A stretch of 62,706 nt of DNA from Hirschia sp. Its GTDB lineage: Bacteria; Pseudomonadota; Alphaproteobacteria; Caulobacterales; Hyphomonadaceae. Under the pieces are notes generated by a model. It was not told where the DNA came from and ran no database searches. It was given only the letters and a program-made list of their open reading frames with translations. Shown piece by piece: positions 25,210 through 33,875 of this stretch (position 1 is its first letter; every line of letters starts with the position of its first letter). The translations under genes were made by a program, and so were the position numbers. The stretch spans positions 48,344 through 111,049 of the forward strand of contig PAQI01000017.1 in the NCBI GenBank assembly GCA_002709235.1, given 5' to 3'.

Positions 25210-26295
25210 ATGCGACAACTGATTCTGACGCTCCTGTTTCTGGCCTTGCCATATCAGGTGTTTGCCCAAGCAGACATTGGCGGTTTCGCCGCTGCGGTGA
25301 CTGATGAAACCGGAACGCTCAAGACTGTCGTTCATGGCCCGGCGGATCCGGAAAGCAGCCAGTCCGTCACATCGGATACGGTCTTTCATATAGCGTCATT
25401 GTCAAAACAGATAACGGGCGCAGCACTGGCCATGGCCATCCGTGATGGTCAGCTCACACTGGACGATCCGGTCTCCCGCCACATTCCCGAAGCCCGCCAT
25501 TATGGAGACAGCCTCACGATTGCGCATCTTCTCTATTTCACCAGCGGCTTGACCGAGGCCTATGATCTGCCCCGAAAAAGCGGACTGCCGTGGTCAACCC
25601 ATTACTATTTCACCGTTGATGAAGCCATTGCGACGAGCCTGACAGTGCCGGACCTTCAATTCCAGCCAGGAAGTGAATGGCGTTACAACAACATCAATTT
25701 TCAATTGATCGCCGAAATAGTCGAGCGAACATATGACATGCCGTTCAGCGATTTTGTTGCGCAGAGAATATTTCAGCCACTGGGAATGACACACTCCCTT
25801 GTGAATGACGACATCACAAGAATTATCCCCAATCGTGCAAATGGCATAGTCCCGAGAACGGCCGAAAACATCGCACAATTGCGTGCGGTTGGACTGGACG
25901 TTTCATCCGGTGGGGGGCCTATCCTCATACGTCGAAATGCACCGCATTATGGCGGCAGCGGAGTCATGACCACAATAAGCGACTGGATGATTTGGCAAAG
26001 GGAAATGCTCACCCACGACACATTCGGCGACTGTTTCTGGAAACTGATGTTTTCGACCCGCAAGTTTGAACATCCAAAACACAATGATGCCTTCGGTCTC
26101 GTCCACGGTCATTTTTTGACACATGCGATTGTCTGGTTCGCCGGTGGTGATATCGACGCTTCCAGCTACATGCTCGCCGCACCAGAGATTGGAATGGGGG
26201 CAGCCTGTTTTTCAAACCAGCCCGGTTTCAATTGCCGCGCCGAGGCAGAGCGATTGCTGGCAGAGGCAGCTAAACAGAAATCACATATTCAATGA
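25210..26295 (+). CDS. Secreted serine hydrolase, beta-lactamase/class C PBP-like
   Basis: 361 residues. A signal peptide (1-20, ending Phe-Ala-Gln) precedes the catalytic domain with Ser63-Leu-Ser-Lys66 (SxxK), Tyr-Asn-Asn in 'WRYNNINFQ' (~158) and a C-terminal segment around 'HYGGSGVMTT'. The third motif is not the usual His-x-Gly at its normal place, so activity is likely but not certain. Substrate unknown. ATG 25210 is preceded by GGGATGAGAG. Base composition drops toward A+T in the second half. A distant homologue with membrane tail lies at 3136-4584. Confidence 0.75.
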   Translation: MRQLILTLLFLALPYQVFAQADIGGFAAAVTDETGTLKTVVHGPADPESSQSVTSDTVFHIASLSKQITGAALAMAIRDGQLTLDDPVSRHIPEARHYGDSLTIAHLLYFTSGLTEAYDLPRKSGLPWSTHYYFTVDEAIATSLTVPDLQFQPGSEWRYNNINFQLIAEIVERTYDMPFSDFVAQRIFQPLGMTHSLVNDDITRIIPNRANGIVPRTAENIAQLRAVGLDVSSGGGPILIRRNAPHYGGSGVMTTISDWMIWQREMLTHDTFGDCFWKLMFSTRKFEHPKHNDAFGLVHGHFLTHAIVWFAGGDIDASSYMLAAPEIGMGAACFSNQPGFNCRAEAERLLAEAAKQKSHIQ

Positions 26296-26313
26296 AGCGG
26301 GTCAGACGCCGCC

Positions 26314-27399
26314 CTATTCGCCTGTGACTGGCTTCTTGCGGCGCAGGCGGCGGAAACGCTGCCAGAAGCGTTTGCGCTCTGGCACTGGCAGAGGTTCGAG
26401 ATTTTCAACGAACTCCTCGCCGCACCGACGCCATGAAAACTGCTCGGCATATTTGCGTGGCATGCCCGGTTCCACTGTCAGACAATCCATACAGGCCTTC
26501 TTCAGGTCATCATTCACAAAACCGGCATTGGAGCCGACAATGATGTCCTTGGGTCCGGGCACAGGATAGGCCGCAACGGGAATGCCCGCGGCCATCGCTT
26601 CCAGATTGACCAGCCCGAATGTGTCGGTCTTTGACGGGAACACAAAGACGTCGGAATTGGCAAAATACTCGCCCAGTTCCGTATCGAATTTCGTGCCCGG
26701 GAATACAGCATCCGGAAAGCGCTCCATCAGATCTTCGCGCGCCGGACCATCGCCAACAATCACCTTGGTGCCTGGCAGGTCCAGTTCCAGAAACTCATCC
26801 AGGCTTTTTTCAACGGCTACCCGTCCGACATTCAGCCATATCGGACGCGCCAGCCCCTTATAGGGCTCGAAATCTTCGCTGCGACGGGCCGGATTGAACA
26901 TCTCGGTGTCCACACCGCGCGACCATTGGGCGATATTCTTGAAGCCGTGGCTGGTCAATTCGTCGATCATCGACTGGGTCGTCACCATCACCCGGCCTGA
27001 ATATTTGTGAAACTCCTTCACATAGGCATAGCCCCAGGACAGCGGGATCGGGAAACGTGCCGATACATATTCGGGAAAGCGCGTGTGATAGGATGATGTG
27101 AATGGCATTTTGTGCTTCAGGCAGATGCCCCGCATCGTCCAGCCCAGCGGACCTTCCGTCACGATATGCACGGCATCCGGTTCAAATGCCAGGAAGCGCG
27201 CCTCCACCTTCTTCTTGGCAAACATGGCCAGCCGGATTTCCGGATAGGTGACCAGCGGTAAAGTCTTGAATCCATCCGATGGTGAGACGACTTCGAATTC
27301 ATGGCCCAGCTCTTCACATTCCTTGATGGTACGTTTGAGCGTGCGAACAACCCCGTTGACCTGAGGTTCCCAGGCGTCTGTTACCAGCATGATGCGCAT
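26314..27399 (-). CDS. Glycosyltransferase family 4, mannosyltransferase-like
   Basis: 361 residues with GT-B architecture: N-terminal 'VTDAWEPQVNGVVRTL' (5-20), a hallmark of the MgtA/GDP-mannose-dependent lipid alpha-mannosyltransferase group, 'SYHTRFPEYV', 'SRGVDTEMF', and the C-terminal donor-binding 'FPSKTDTFGLVNLEAMAAG' ending in the retaining EX7E motif. Likely transfers a sugar to a lipid acceptor at the inner-membrane surface; the acceptor is unknown. ATG 27399 has AGGAAGG upstream. The C-terminus is a basic tail ('RKRFWQRFRRLRRKK') that may bind the membrane. Divergent from putA. Confidence 0.85.
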   Translation of the reverse strand: MRIMLVTDAWEPQVNGVVRTLKRTIKECEELGHEFEVVSPSDGFKTLPLVTYPEIRLAMFAKKKVEARFLAFEPDAVHIVTEGPLGWTMRGICLKHKMPFTSSYHTRFPEYVSARFPIPLSWGYAYVKEFHKYSGRVMVTTQSMIDELTSHGFKNIAQWSRGVDTEMFNPARRSEDFEPYKGLARPIWLNVGRVAVEKSLDEFLELDLPGTKVIVGDGPAREDLMERFPDAVFPGTKFDTELGEYFANSDVFVFPSKTDTFGLVNLEAMAAGIPVAAYPVPGPKDIIVGSNAGFVNDDLKKACMDCLTVEPGMPRKYAEQFSWRRCGEEFVENLEPLPVPERKRFWQRFRRLRRKKPVTGE

Positions 27400-27569
27400 G
27401 TATTCGGGCCTTCCTGCAGTCAGCTTCACGCGGGTCAGCGCGAATCGTCTCCTCAATAGCGGTCATTGGGGGTATTCGTCCATGACCGAATGACGCACGC
27501 ACGATCTGGACTATCAATTCGATGAAATTGATAAGATCATGTCGTGCAGGCTTTCTTTGGGAGACAAAT

Positions 27570-30500
27570 ATGACCCAATCAAGACAGATGTTTAATGCTG
27601 CCGACCCTCTCGATGATGTCAAGCATGTCGACGAGGCCGAGCGCATCAGTCATTTGCTCGCCACCGCTGCGCTAAATGATGATGGCCGCGCACGCGCTGT
27701 CGCCCAGGCCCGCACCATTGTCCAGAAAGCCCGCGCCGGGGCCCGGCCCAAGGGTGTGATCGAGACATTCCTTGAGGAATTTGGCCTCTCCAATGCCGAG
27801 GGCCTCGCCCTGATGTGCCTTGCCGAAGCCCTTCTGCGCGTGCCCGATGACGAGACCCGCGACAAGCTGATCGCCGAAAAGATCCGTTCGGGTGACTGGG
27901 CCCTGCACAAGGGCCAGTCCGACTCCGCCCTCGTCAATGCCTCCACATGGGGCCTGATGCTGACCGGCCGCATCGTGCGCGCGCCCCTTGATGCCGTCAC
28001 GGACCCGGGTGGCTTCATGATGCGCATGGTACGCGAAATGGGCGAACCGGTGATCCAGGCCGCCATGATGCAGGCCATGCGCATCATGGGCGAACAATTC
28101 GTGCTTGGCCGCACCATCAAGGATGCCCTGCGGCGTGGCAACAAGCTGGTGCGCAAGGATGAAGCGGCCAATTTCTCCTTCGACATGCTCGGTGAAGGCG
28201 CACGCACCTATGCCGATGGCGAACGCTATTTCGAGGCCTATATGCGTGCCCTCGAGGCTGTCGGCAAGGATGCCAAAGGGCGCGGACCGGAAGTGGAAAA
28301 CGGCATCTCAGTCAAGCTCTCCGCGCTGCACCCGGCCTATCATGCCGTGCAGGAAGATCGCGTGCATGACGAGCTATACCCCCGCTTTCTGGCACTGGCT
28401 GAAAAAGCCGCAGATCTCGGCCTCAATCTCTGCATGGATGCCGAAGAAGCCGACCGACTGGTGCTCTCCCTCAACCTCTTCGAGCGCCTTTCAAAAGAGC
28501 CCTCCTTGAAAGACTGGACAGGGCTGGGCCTTGCCGTACAGGCCTATCAGCTGCGCGCGGGCCACACCGTCGACTGGCTGGCCAAGCTGGCAGACACCAC
28601 AAAGCGCCGCTTCATGGTGCGGCTGGTCAAGGGTGCGTACTGGGATTCAGAGATCAAGCGCGCACAGGTCGAAGGCATGCCCGGCTATCCGGTCTTCACC
28701 ACCAAACCCGCCACCGATGTCTCCTATCTGCACTGCGCGCGCACCCTGCTGACGGCGGGATCGCGCATCTATCCGCAATTTGCCACACATAACGCCCACA
28801 CTCTTGCCGCCATTGATGTCATGGCGCAGGAAACCGGGCGCGAAGACTATGAATTCCAGCGCCTGCACGGCATGGGCGAAGCGCTTTACGCCGCTGCTGA
28901 ACGTGGCCGCCGAGTGCGCGTCTATGCGCCTGTCGGACAACATGAAGACCTCTTGCCCTATCTGGTGCGACGCCTCCTGGAAAACGGTGCCAATACTTCC
29001 TTCGTTCATGCCTTTCTCGATGAGGATGTGCCCATAGACGAGATCGTGGCAGACCCCTATGCCGCCGTCGAGGCCCGCCCACATGGCCATCCACGCATCC
29101 CCCGCCCCGTCCATATCTTCGGTGCCGAACGGCGCAATTCCACCGGGCTGGATCTCAGCCAGCGCAAGACCCGCGAAAAACTCAACCGCGTGGTCAAGGG
29201 GCTGGATGACGGTGCCCTGAGCAAGGCCGGGTCAATCGTCTCCGGCAAGGTCATGGATGGCAAACCGCAACGCATTTTCACGCCGCAGAATACCGAAAAT
29301 GCCATTGGCGTCGCCCATCTGGCTGATGGCACCATGGTGGAAACCGCCTTCTCCGCCGCCGCCGCCTTCCAGCCCAGCTGGAACCGTCTTGGCGGCTCCG
29401 CCCGTGCCGAGATCCTGCGCGCCATGGGCGACGCACTGGAAAACAACATGTCGCGCCTCATTGCCCTGATGTCGCGGGAGGCTGGCAAGACGCTCAAGGA
29501 TGGCGTGGACGAAGTGCGCGAAGCGGTTGATTTCTGCCGCTATTATGCCGCCGAGGCCGAAGTGCGTTTCGGCGCGCCAGAGCTTCTGACAGGGCCCGCT
29601 GGCGAGACCAACCATCTGGAACTGGGCGGACGCGGCGTGTTCGTCACCATATCGCCCTGGAACTTCCCCCTCGCCATCTTCACCGGCCAGCTTGCCGCCG
29701 CCCTCGCTGCGGGCAATACCGTGCTGGCAAAACCCGCCGAACAGACCCCGCTGATCGCCTTTGAAGCGGTGAAACTGTTTCACCAGGCCGGACTGCCCGC
29801 CGATGCCCTGCATCTCCTGCTGGGCGATGGCGAGATCGGTGCCATGCTGACCGGACACAAACTCGTCTCAGGCGTGGCCTTCACCGGCTCCACGGAGGTT
29901 TCGCGCATCATCAACCGCACGCTCGCCGCCAAGGACGGGCCCATCGTGCCCCTGATCGCGGAAACCGGCGGGCTGAACGCCATGTTCGTCGACACCACCG
30001 CCTTGAGCGAACAGGTGGTTGATGACGTGATCATGTCGGCTTTCGGCTCGGCCGGCCAGCGCTGTTCGGCCCTGCGCCTGCTGTTCCTGCCGGTTGAAAC
30101 CGCAGATGATGTACTGACCATGCTGCAAGGTGCTCTCAATGCCCGCATGATCGGCGATCCGGGCAAGCCGTCCACCGATATCGGCCCGTTGATCGATGCC
30201 GATGCCAAACAGATCCTTGAAACCCATTACACCCACATGGAAAAGACCGCCGAAAAGCTGCATGAACTGGACCCGAGCGCCACACTTGAAGACCGTGGCC
30301 ATTTCTTCGGCCCGGTGATTGCCGAACTCAACAGCCTCGACCAGATCGACAGGGAGATCTTCGGCCCGTTCCTTCATGTCATCCGCTACAAGAATGCCGA
30401 TCTGGAAAAACTCGGCGCGCAATTATCCGCCAAGGGCTACGGCCTGACACTGGGCATACATTCACGGCTGGAACGCTTTGCCGAGCGCGTCATGCGGTGT

Positions 30501-30701
30501 GTGAAGGCGGGCAATGTCTATGTGAACCGCTCCATGATCGGCGCGGTGGTCGGCGTTCAGCCCTTTGGCGGCATGGGCCTGTCCGGAACCGGCCCCAAGG
30601 CAGGCGGCCCGCACTACCTCCTGCGCTTCGCCGAAGAACGCGCCATCTCCGTCAACATCACCGCCCAGGGCGGCGATCCGGCCTTGTTGAATCTGACGTG
30701 A
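27570..30701 (+). CDS. putA: Bifunctional proline dehydrogenase / glutamate-semialdehyde dehydrogenase
   Basis: Oxidises proline to glutamate in two steps, feeding electrons to quinone. 1043 residues: an N-terminal arm domain, the FAD-binding PRODH barrel (~180-500, with 'RLVKGAYWDSEIK'), a linker, and an aldehyde dehydrogenase domain (~570-1030) with 'SPWNFPLAIFTGQ', Glu798 and catalytic Cys832 in 'GSAGQRCSALR'. It lacks the N-terminal ribbon-helix-helix of trifunctional PutA, so it should not autoregulate. Start 27570 follows GGGAGA; an in-frame ATG at 27522 lacks a site. A 94-bp palindromic element begins 11 bp after the stop. Confidence 0.97.
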   Translation: MTQSRQMFNAADPLDDVKHVDEAERISHLLATAALNDDGRARAVAQARTIVQKARAGARPKGVIETFLEEFGLSNAEGLALMCLAEALLRVPDDETRDKLIAEKIRSGDWALHKGQSDSALVNASTWGLMLTGRIVRAPLDAVTDPGGFMMRMVREMGEPVIQAAMMQAMRIMGEQFVLGRTIKDALRRGNKLVRKDEAANFSFDMLGEGARTYADGERYFEAYMRALEAVGKDAKGRGPEVENGISVKLSALHPAYHAVQEDRVHDELYPRFLALAEKAADLGLNLCMDAEEADRLVLSLNLFERLSKEPSLKDWTGLGLAVQAYQLRAGHTVDWLAKLADTTKRRFMVRLVKGAYWDSEIKRAQVEGMPGYPVFTTKPATDVSYLHCARTLLTAGSRIYPQFATHNAHTLAAIDVMAQETGREDYEFQRLHGMGEALYAAAERGRRVRVYAPVGQHEDLLPYLVRRLLENGANTSFVHAFLDEDVPIDEIVADPYAAVEARPHGHPRIPRPVHIFGAERRNSTGLDLSQRKTREKLNRVVKGLDDGALSKAGSIVSGKVMDGKPQRIFTPQNTENAIGVAHLADGTMVETAFSAAAAFQPSWNRLGGSARAEILRAMGDALENNMSRLIALMSREAGKTLKDGVDEVREAVDFCRYYAAEAEVRFGAPELLTGPAGETNHLELGGRGVFVTISPWNFPLAIFTGQLAAALAAGNTVLAKPAEQTPLIAFEAVKLFHQAGLPADALHLLLGDGEIGAMLTGHKLVSGVAFTGSTEVSRIINRTLAAKDGPIVPLIAETGGLNAMFVDTTALSEQVVDDVIMSAFGSAGQRCSALRLLFLPVETADDVLTMLQGALNARMIGDPGKPSTDIGPLIDADAKQILETHYTHMEKTAEKLHELDPSATLEDRGHFFGPVIAELNSLDQIDREIFGPFLHVIRYKNADLEKLGAQLSAKGYGLTLGIHSRLERFAERVMRCVKAGNVYVNRSMIGAVVGVQPFGGMGLSGTGPKAGGPHYLLRFAEERAISVNITAQGGDPALLNLT

Positions 30702-30712
30702 TCCACCAGTGA

Positions 30713-30806
30713 CCTCATGCTGAGGAGGGCGCTTGCGCCCGTCTCGAAGCATCGCAACGCGCATCCATCCTTCGAGACGCAGCTTTCGCCGCTCCTCAGG
30801 ATGAGG
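30713..30806. repeat. 94-bp imperfect palindromic element downstream of putA
   Basis: CCTCATGCTGAGGAG at the left end is mirrored by CTCCTCAGGATGAGG at the right, with secondary hairpins inside (GGGCGC-TTGC-GCCC; CTTCGAGACG paired with CGTCTCGAAG). Palindromes of this type occur as dispersed extragenic repeats in several alphaproteobacteria. At this position it may also terminate putA transcription. Confidence 0.75.
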
Positions 30807-30829
30807 AATGGGAACAATTCACAACCCCC

Positions 30830-30919
30830 TGTCATCCCAGAATTGGCGCAGCCAATATCCGGGACCTACCGCGCCACGAAACGGCCACCACAGGCCCCTG
30901 CTCAACAGCCGGAATGACA
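30830..30919. repeat. Degenerate copy of the TGTCATCCCGG element
   Basis: Termini TGTCATCCCAG and CCGGAATGACA bound 90 bp. The left part (ATATCCGGGACCTAC-GCGCCAC) matches copies 1 and 2 at 20742 and 21693; the middle has diverged or is shortened. Its right end lies 14 bp from the leuB stop codon. Confidence 0.75.
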
Positions 30920-30932
30920 CCAATTGAGCAGC

Positions 30933-32006
30933 CTAGAGCTCAGCAATCACCGCATCGCCCATGGCCGTCGTCGACAGCGATCCGCCCAGATCTGCCGTGC
31001 GCGCGCCCTTGGTCAGCGCCGTGTCGACGGCTTTCCAGACGCGATCGGCAGCGTCGCTGCGATCCAGTGACCAGCGCAGTGCCATCTCGACCGAAAGGAT
31101 CGCCGCACAGGGATTGGCCTTGCCCTGGCCTGCAATGTCCGGCGCAGATCCATGCACCGGCTCGTAAAGGCCTGGCGTGCCCGGCTCACCCAGCGCCGCA
31201 GATGGCAGCATGCCGATGGAGCCCGTCAACTGGCTGGCCTCATCCGACAATATGTCGCCAAACAGGTTGTCGGCCAGGATCACATTCACATCCTTGGGCG
31301 ATTTGACCAGCAACATGGCCAAAGCATCCGACAATATGTGGTCCAGCTTCACATCGGAAAATTCTTCCACATGCAGCTTGGTCACTTCCTCGCGCCACAG
31401 CAGGCCGGAATCCATCACATTGGATTTTTCCGTCGACACCACGCCGCCATAAACCCCGCCCTTGCCGACACGGCCCCGCGCGATCTCGAAGGCCACCTTG
31501 GCCACGCGGCGGATCTCGGATGTCGTATATTGCGCATTGTCAAAACCGCGCCGCTCACCATTGGCCATGGTCTCGATGCCCTTGGGCTGGCCGAAATAGA
31601 CGCCGGAGGTCAGCTCACGCACGATCATGATGTCGAGCCCCTCGACCAGATGCGTCTTCAGCGAGGAGGCTTCCGCCAGCGCCGGAAAGCAGAAAGCCGG
31701 GCGCAGATTGGCATAGACATCCAGCTCCTTGCGCAGCCGTAGCAGGCCCATTTCCGGGCGCTTGTCACGCGGCACATTCGCCCATTGCGGGCCACCCACT
31801 GCCCCCATCAAAATTGCATCGGAGGACCGCGCACGCGCCAGCACATCATCGGTCAGCGGCGTGCCATGCAGGTCAAACGACATGCCGCCAAAATCACCCT
31901 CGGACACCTCGATATCCGGCGCGACGATCTCCAGCACACGGCGCGCCTCGCGCGTCACTTCAGGGCCGATACCATCGCCGGGCAGGAGAAGGAATGTCTG
32001 GGTCAT
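30933..32006 (-). CDS. leuB: 3-isopropylmalate dehydrogenase
   Basis: NAD-dependent oxidative decarboxylation of 3-isopropylmalate in leucine synthesis. 357 residues beginning 'TQTFLLLPGDGIGPEVT', with 'GAVGGPQW' near 68, 'ELTSGVYFG' near 137 and the signature 'NLFGDILSDEASQLTGSIG' near 245-263. Family length is normal. The ATG at 32006 is the conserved start although its ribosome site is weak; a longer frame to 32105 is not conserved. Last gene of a leuD - histidine phosphatase - leuB run; leuC is not in the window. Confidence 0.97.
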   Translation of the reverse strand: MTQTFLLLPGDGIGPEVTREARRVLEIVAPDIEVSEGDFGGMSFDLHGTPLTDDVLARARSSDAILMGAVGGPQWANVPRDKRPEMGLLRLRKELDVYANLRPAFCFPALAEASSLKTHLVEGLDIMIVRELTSGVYFGQPKGIETMANGERRGFDNAQYTTSEIRRVAKVAFEIARGRVGKGGVYGGVVSTEKSNVMDSGLLWREEVTKLHVEEFSDVKLDHILSDALAMLLVKSPKDVNVILADNLFGDILSDEASQLTGSIGMLPSAALGEPGTPGLYEPVHGSAPDIAGQGKANPCAAILSVEMALRWSLDRSDAADRVWKAVDTALTKGARTADLGGSLSTTAMGDAVIAEL

Positions 32007-32117
32007 GGCGTGAATACTCGTCAGTTGAAATTGGGACGCGCTGCATCTGACAGCTCTGGCGTTCTTATAACTGCGCTGGCCGATCGTGCAATTTTCTAAG
32101 GCCAATATTCCTGGCGA

Positions 32118-32651
32118 TTATCGCAGACCGGCTTCAGGCCCATATTGCGCTATCGCGGCCACAGCAGCATCCGGGGTGATCTCGACGGTATAAAGCCTGT
32201 CAAATTCATCATCGCCCACCGGCGCACCGGCATCCGCGCCAAGCGCCGTCACCGTCTCTGCAATCGTGTTGGAATGGCCGACCACCAGTGCATTATGCCT
32301 TTGCGATTTCAACAATGCGGCCAATGCATCCAGATCAAACGGATCATAGGTCATGACCACAAGCCCCAGACGGTCTGCCAGCGGTTGCGCCGTGTTGCGC
32401 GTGCGCGTCGTATCGCTGGACCAGATCGCTTCGATGTTCTGATCTACCAGAAGATCAGCCAATGCCTCTGCGCGCGCCTGCCCCAGCGCCGTCAGTTGAG
32501 GATCAGATCCAGCCTGCTTCTCGGCATGTCGCACCACAAAGACCTTGTGGCTCTCGGCTGCCCCATCCGGTCCTGCACTGACACAGGACGCCAATCCCAT
32601 GAGCAACAGGCCAACAAGAATGCCGCGTCGACAGGTCCGAAACCGGCGCAT
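32118..32651 (-). CDS. Lipoprotein of the histidine phosphatase (SixA/phosphoglycerate mutase) family
   Basis: 177 residues. The N-terminus has a lipobox ('LLLMGLASC', Cys ~22) and the domain follows with the RHG-type motif 'VVRHAEK', 'SSDTTRTRNTAQPLADRLG' and a second catalytic His in 'LVVGHSNT'. It is small, like SixA and other minimal phosphatases; export argues for an extracytoplasmic phosphate substrate rather than a phosphoprotein in the cytosol. The start overlaps the leuD stop (GTGATG at 32654-32649), so it is translationally coupled inside a leucine cluster, an unexpected partner. Confidence 0.8.
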   Translation of the reverse strand: MRRFRTCRRGILVGLLLMGLASCVSAGPDGAAESHKVFVVRHAEKQAGSDPQLTALGQARAEALADLLVDQNIEAIWSSDTTRTRNTAQPLADRLGLVVMTYDPFDLDALAALLKSQRHNALVVGHSNTIAETVTALGADAGAPVGDDEFDRLYTVEITPDAAVAAIAQYGPEAGLR

Positions 32652-33277
32652 CACGCCTTTTCAAGCCAGGGCGTGCTCAGCTTTCGTTGCGCTTCAAATG
32701 CGGAGATCTCGCCATCATGCGTCAATGTCTCGCCGATCTCGTCCAGACCAGCTACAAGATTGGCCTTGCGGCCCTGATCGATCTCGAACGAGACCTCAAC
32801 ACCATCAGGTGATGAGATTGTCTGATTGATCAGGTCTATGGTGAAGATGCTGTTGCCGCCGCCCGCCTGAGCCGCCAGCCTACGGCATTCCTCAATCGGC
32901 AATGTGATCGGCAACATGCCGTTCTTGAAGCAATTGTTGAAGAAGATATCGGCATAGGAAGGCGCAATCACACAGCGAATACCCTGGTCCTGCAACGCCC
33001 ATGGTGCGTGTTCACGCGAGGAGCCGCATCCGAAATTCTCACCCGCAATCAGGATCTGCGCATTCTGATAGGCTGGCTTGTTGAAAACGAAATCCGGGTT
33101 TGGCGTACCATCACTGGATGTTTTCAACTCATAAAACAGACCCTCTTTCAGTCCTGAACGCGACACGGTTTTCAAAAACTGCTTGGGAATGATCATGTCT
33201 GTATCGACATTCGCCATCAGCGCATCGCCATCCTTGAGCGGTGCGGCCGAACCGCGGAGCGTATCAAAGGGCTTCAT
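32651..33277 (-). CDS. leuD: 3-isopropylmalate dehydratase small subunit
   Basis: With LeuC, isomerises 2-isopropylmalate to 3-isopropylmalate. 208 residues with 'VDTDMIIPKQFLKT' near 25 and 'GENFGCGSSREHAPWAL' near 79-95, the swivelling-domain signature. ATG 33277 follows GAAGGA at eight bases; a GTG two codons earlier is possible. The catalytic iron-sulfur subunit LeuC must be encoded elsewhere. Confidence 0.96.
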   Translation of the reverse strand: MKPFDTLRGSAAPLKDGDALMANVDTDMIIPKQFLKTVSRSGLKEGLFYELKTSSDGTPNPDFVFNKPAYQNAQILIAGENFGCGSSREHAPWALQDQGIRCVIAPSYADIFFNNCFKNGMLPITLPIEECRRLAAQAGGGNSIFTIDLINQTISSPDGVEVSFEIDQGRKANLVAGLDEIGETLTHDGEISAFEAQRKLSTPWLEKA

Positions 33278-33875
33278 GTGCACATCCTTCGTGGATCAGA
33301 TAGAAACGGGTCACAGATATTGGTGCGATTATCTGCCAAGATCATGTGGAATGGAGCTTTTCCGATCTGCTGATGCGCAGGTCAAGCCACATCACAGTGC
33401 AAGCCGTTTTGAATAAAGGCCAGATATGGGAACGCCGTTGACTGACGAGCAGTCAACGGCGCCCATAAGTCCGGATTTCGCCAGCTGGGTTGGGGGGGAC
33501 GCGGCTAGTCCGAACTATTCTGTTCAACTTATGAAGAAGAATTGGTCATGTAAGGAAGTGGAATATCAAGATCAAGTAAAAAAATCCTTGCCTATGTGTT
33601 TTTTTCAAGTGTTCACCAAAAACAGCTTCACTCTGGATGAATTCGTCGACACCCGTCACGAATTTTTCTCAATTACATACCAATTTTCATGAAGGTGACG
33701 CCTGTTGTCTCAAATTCCTTATGAAATTTAACTGCAAAACCAGCCCATATTCGCCATTGCGATGCCACCTCACGAAAGAACATTACTTCAATTAAAAGGA
33801 ATACTTGTTCGATTAACGGTTGAAGTTTCCAAGAGTTCCCGCACGTTTTGCCGCCTTCGCAGCCAGAGTTCGGAT
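33278..33875. other. 598-bp gene-free, partly AT-rich intergenic region
   Basis: The half near leuD has normal composition; 33520-33830 is noticeably AT-rich. A perfect 12-bp inverted repeat sits at 33433-33461. A possible 88-codon frame (33426-33692) spans the hairpin, has no ribosome site and shows no protein-like pattern, so I do not call it. It may be decayed foreign DNA or contain leuD regulatory sequence. Confidence 0.5.
33433..33461. repeat. Perfect 12-bp inverted repeat
   Basis: CGCCGTTGACTG, a 5-base loop ACGAG, then CAGTCAACGGCG. No T-tract follows on either strand, so it is not a standard terminator. It is 156 bp upstream of the leuD start; operator or RNA hairpin are both open. 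Confidence 0.7.

Noticed and set aside
33426-33692. 88-codon frame in the gap before leuD
   Set aside because: It runs through a perfect hairpin, lacks a ribosome site and has no protein-like regularity.
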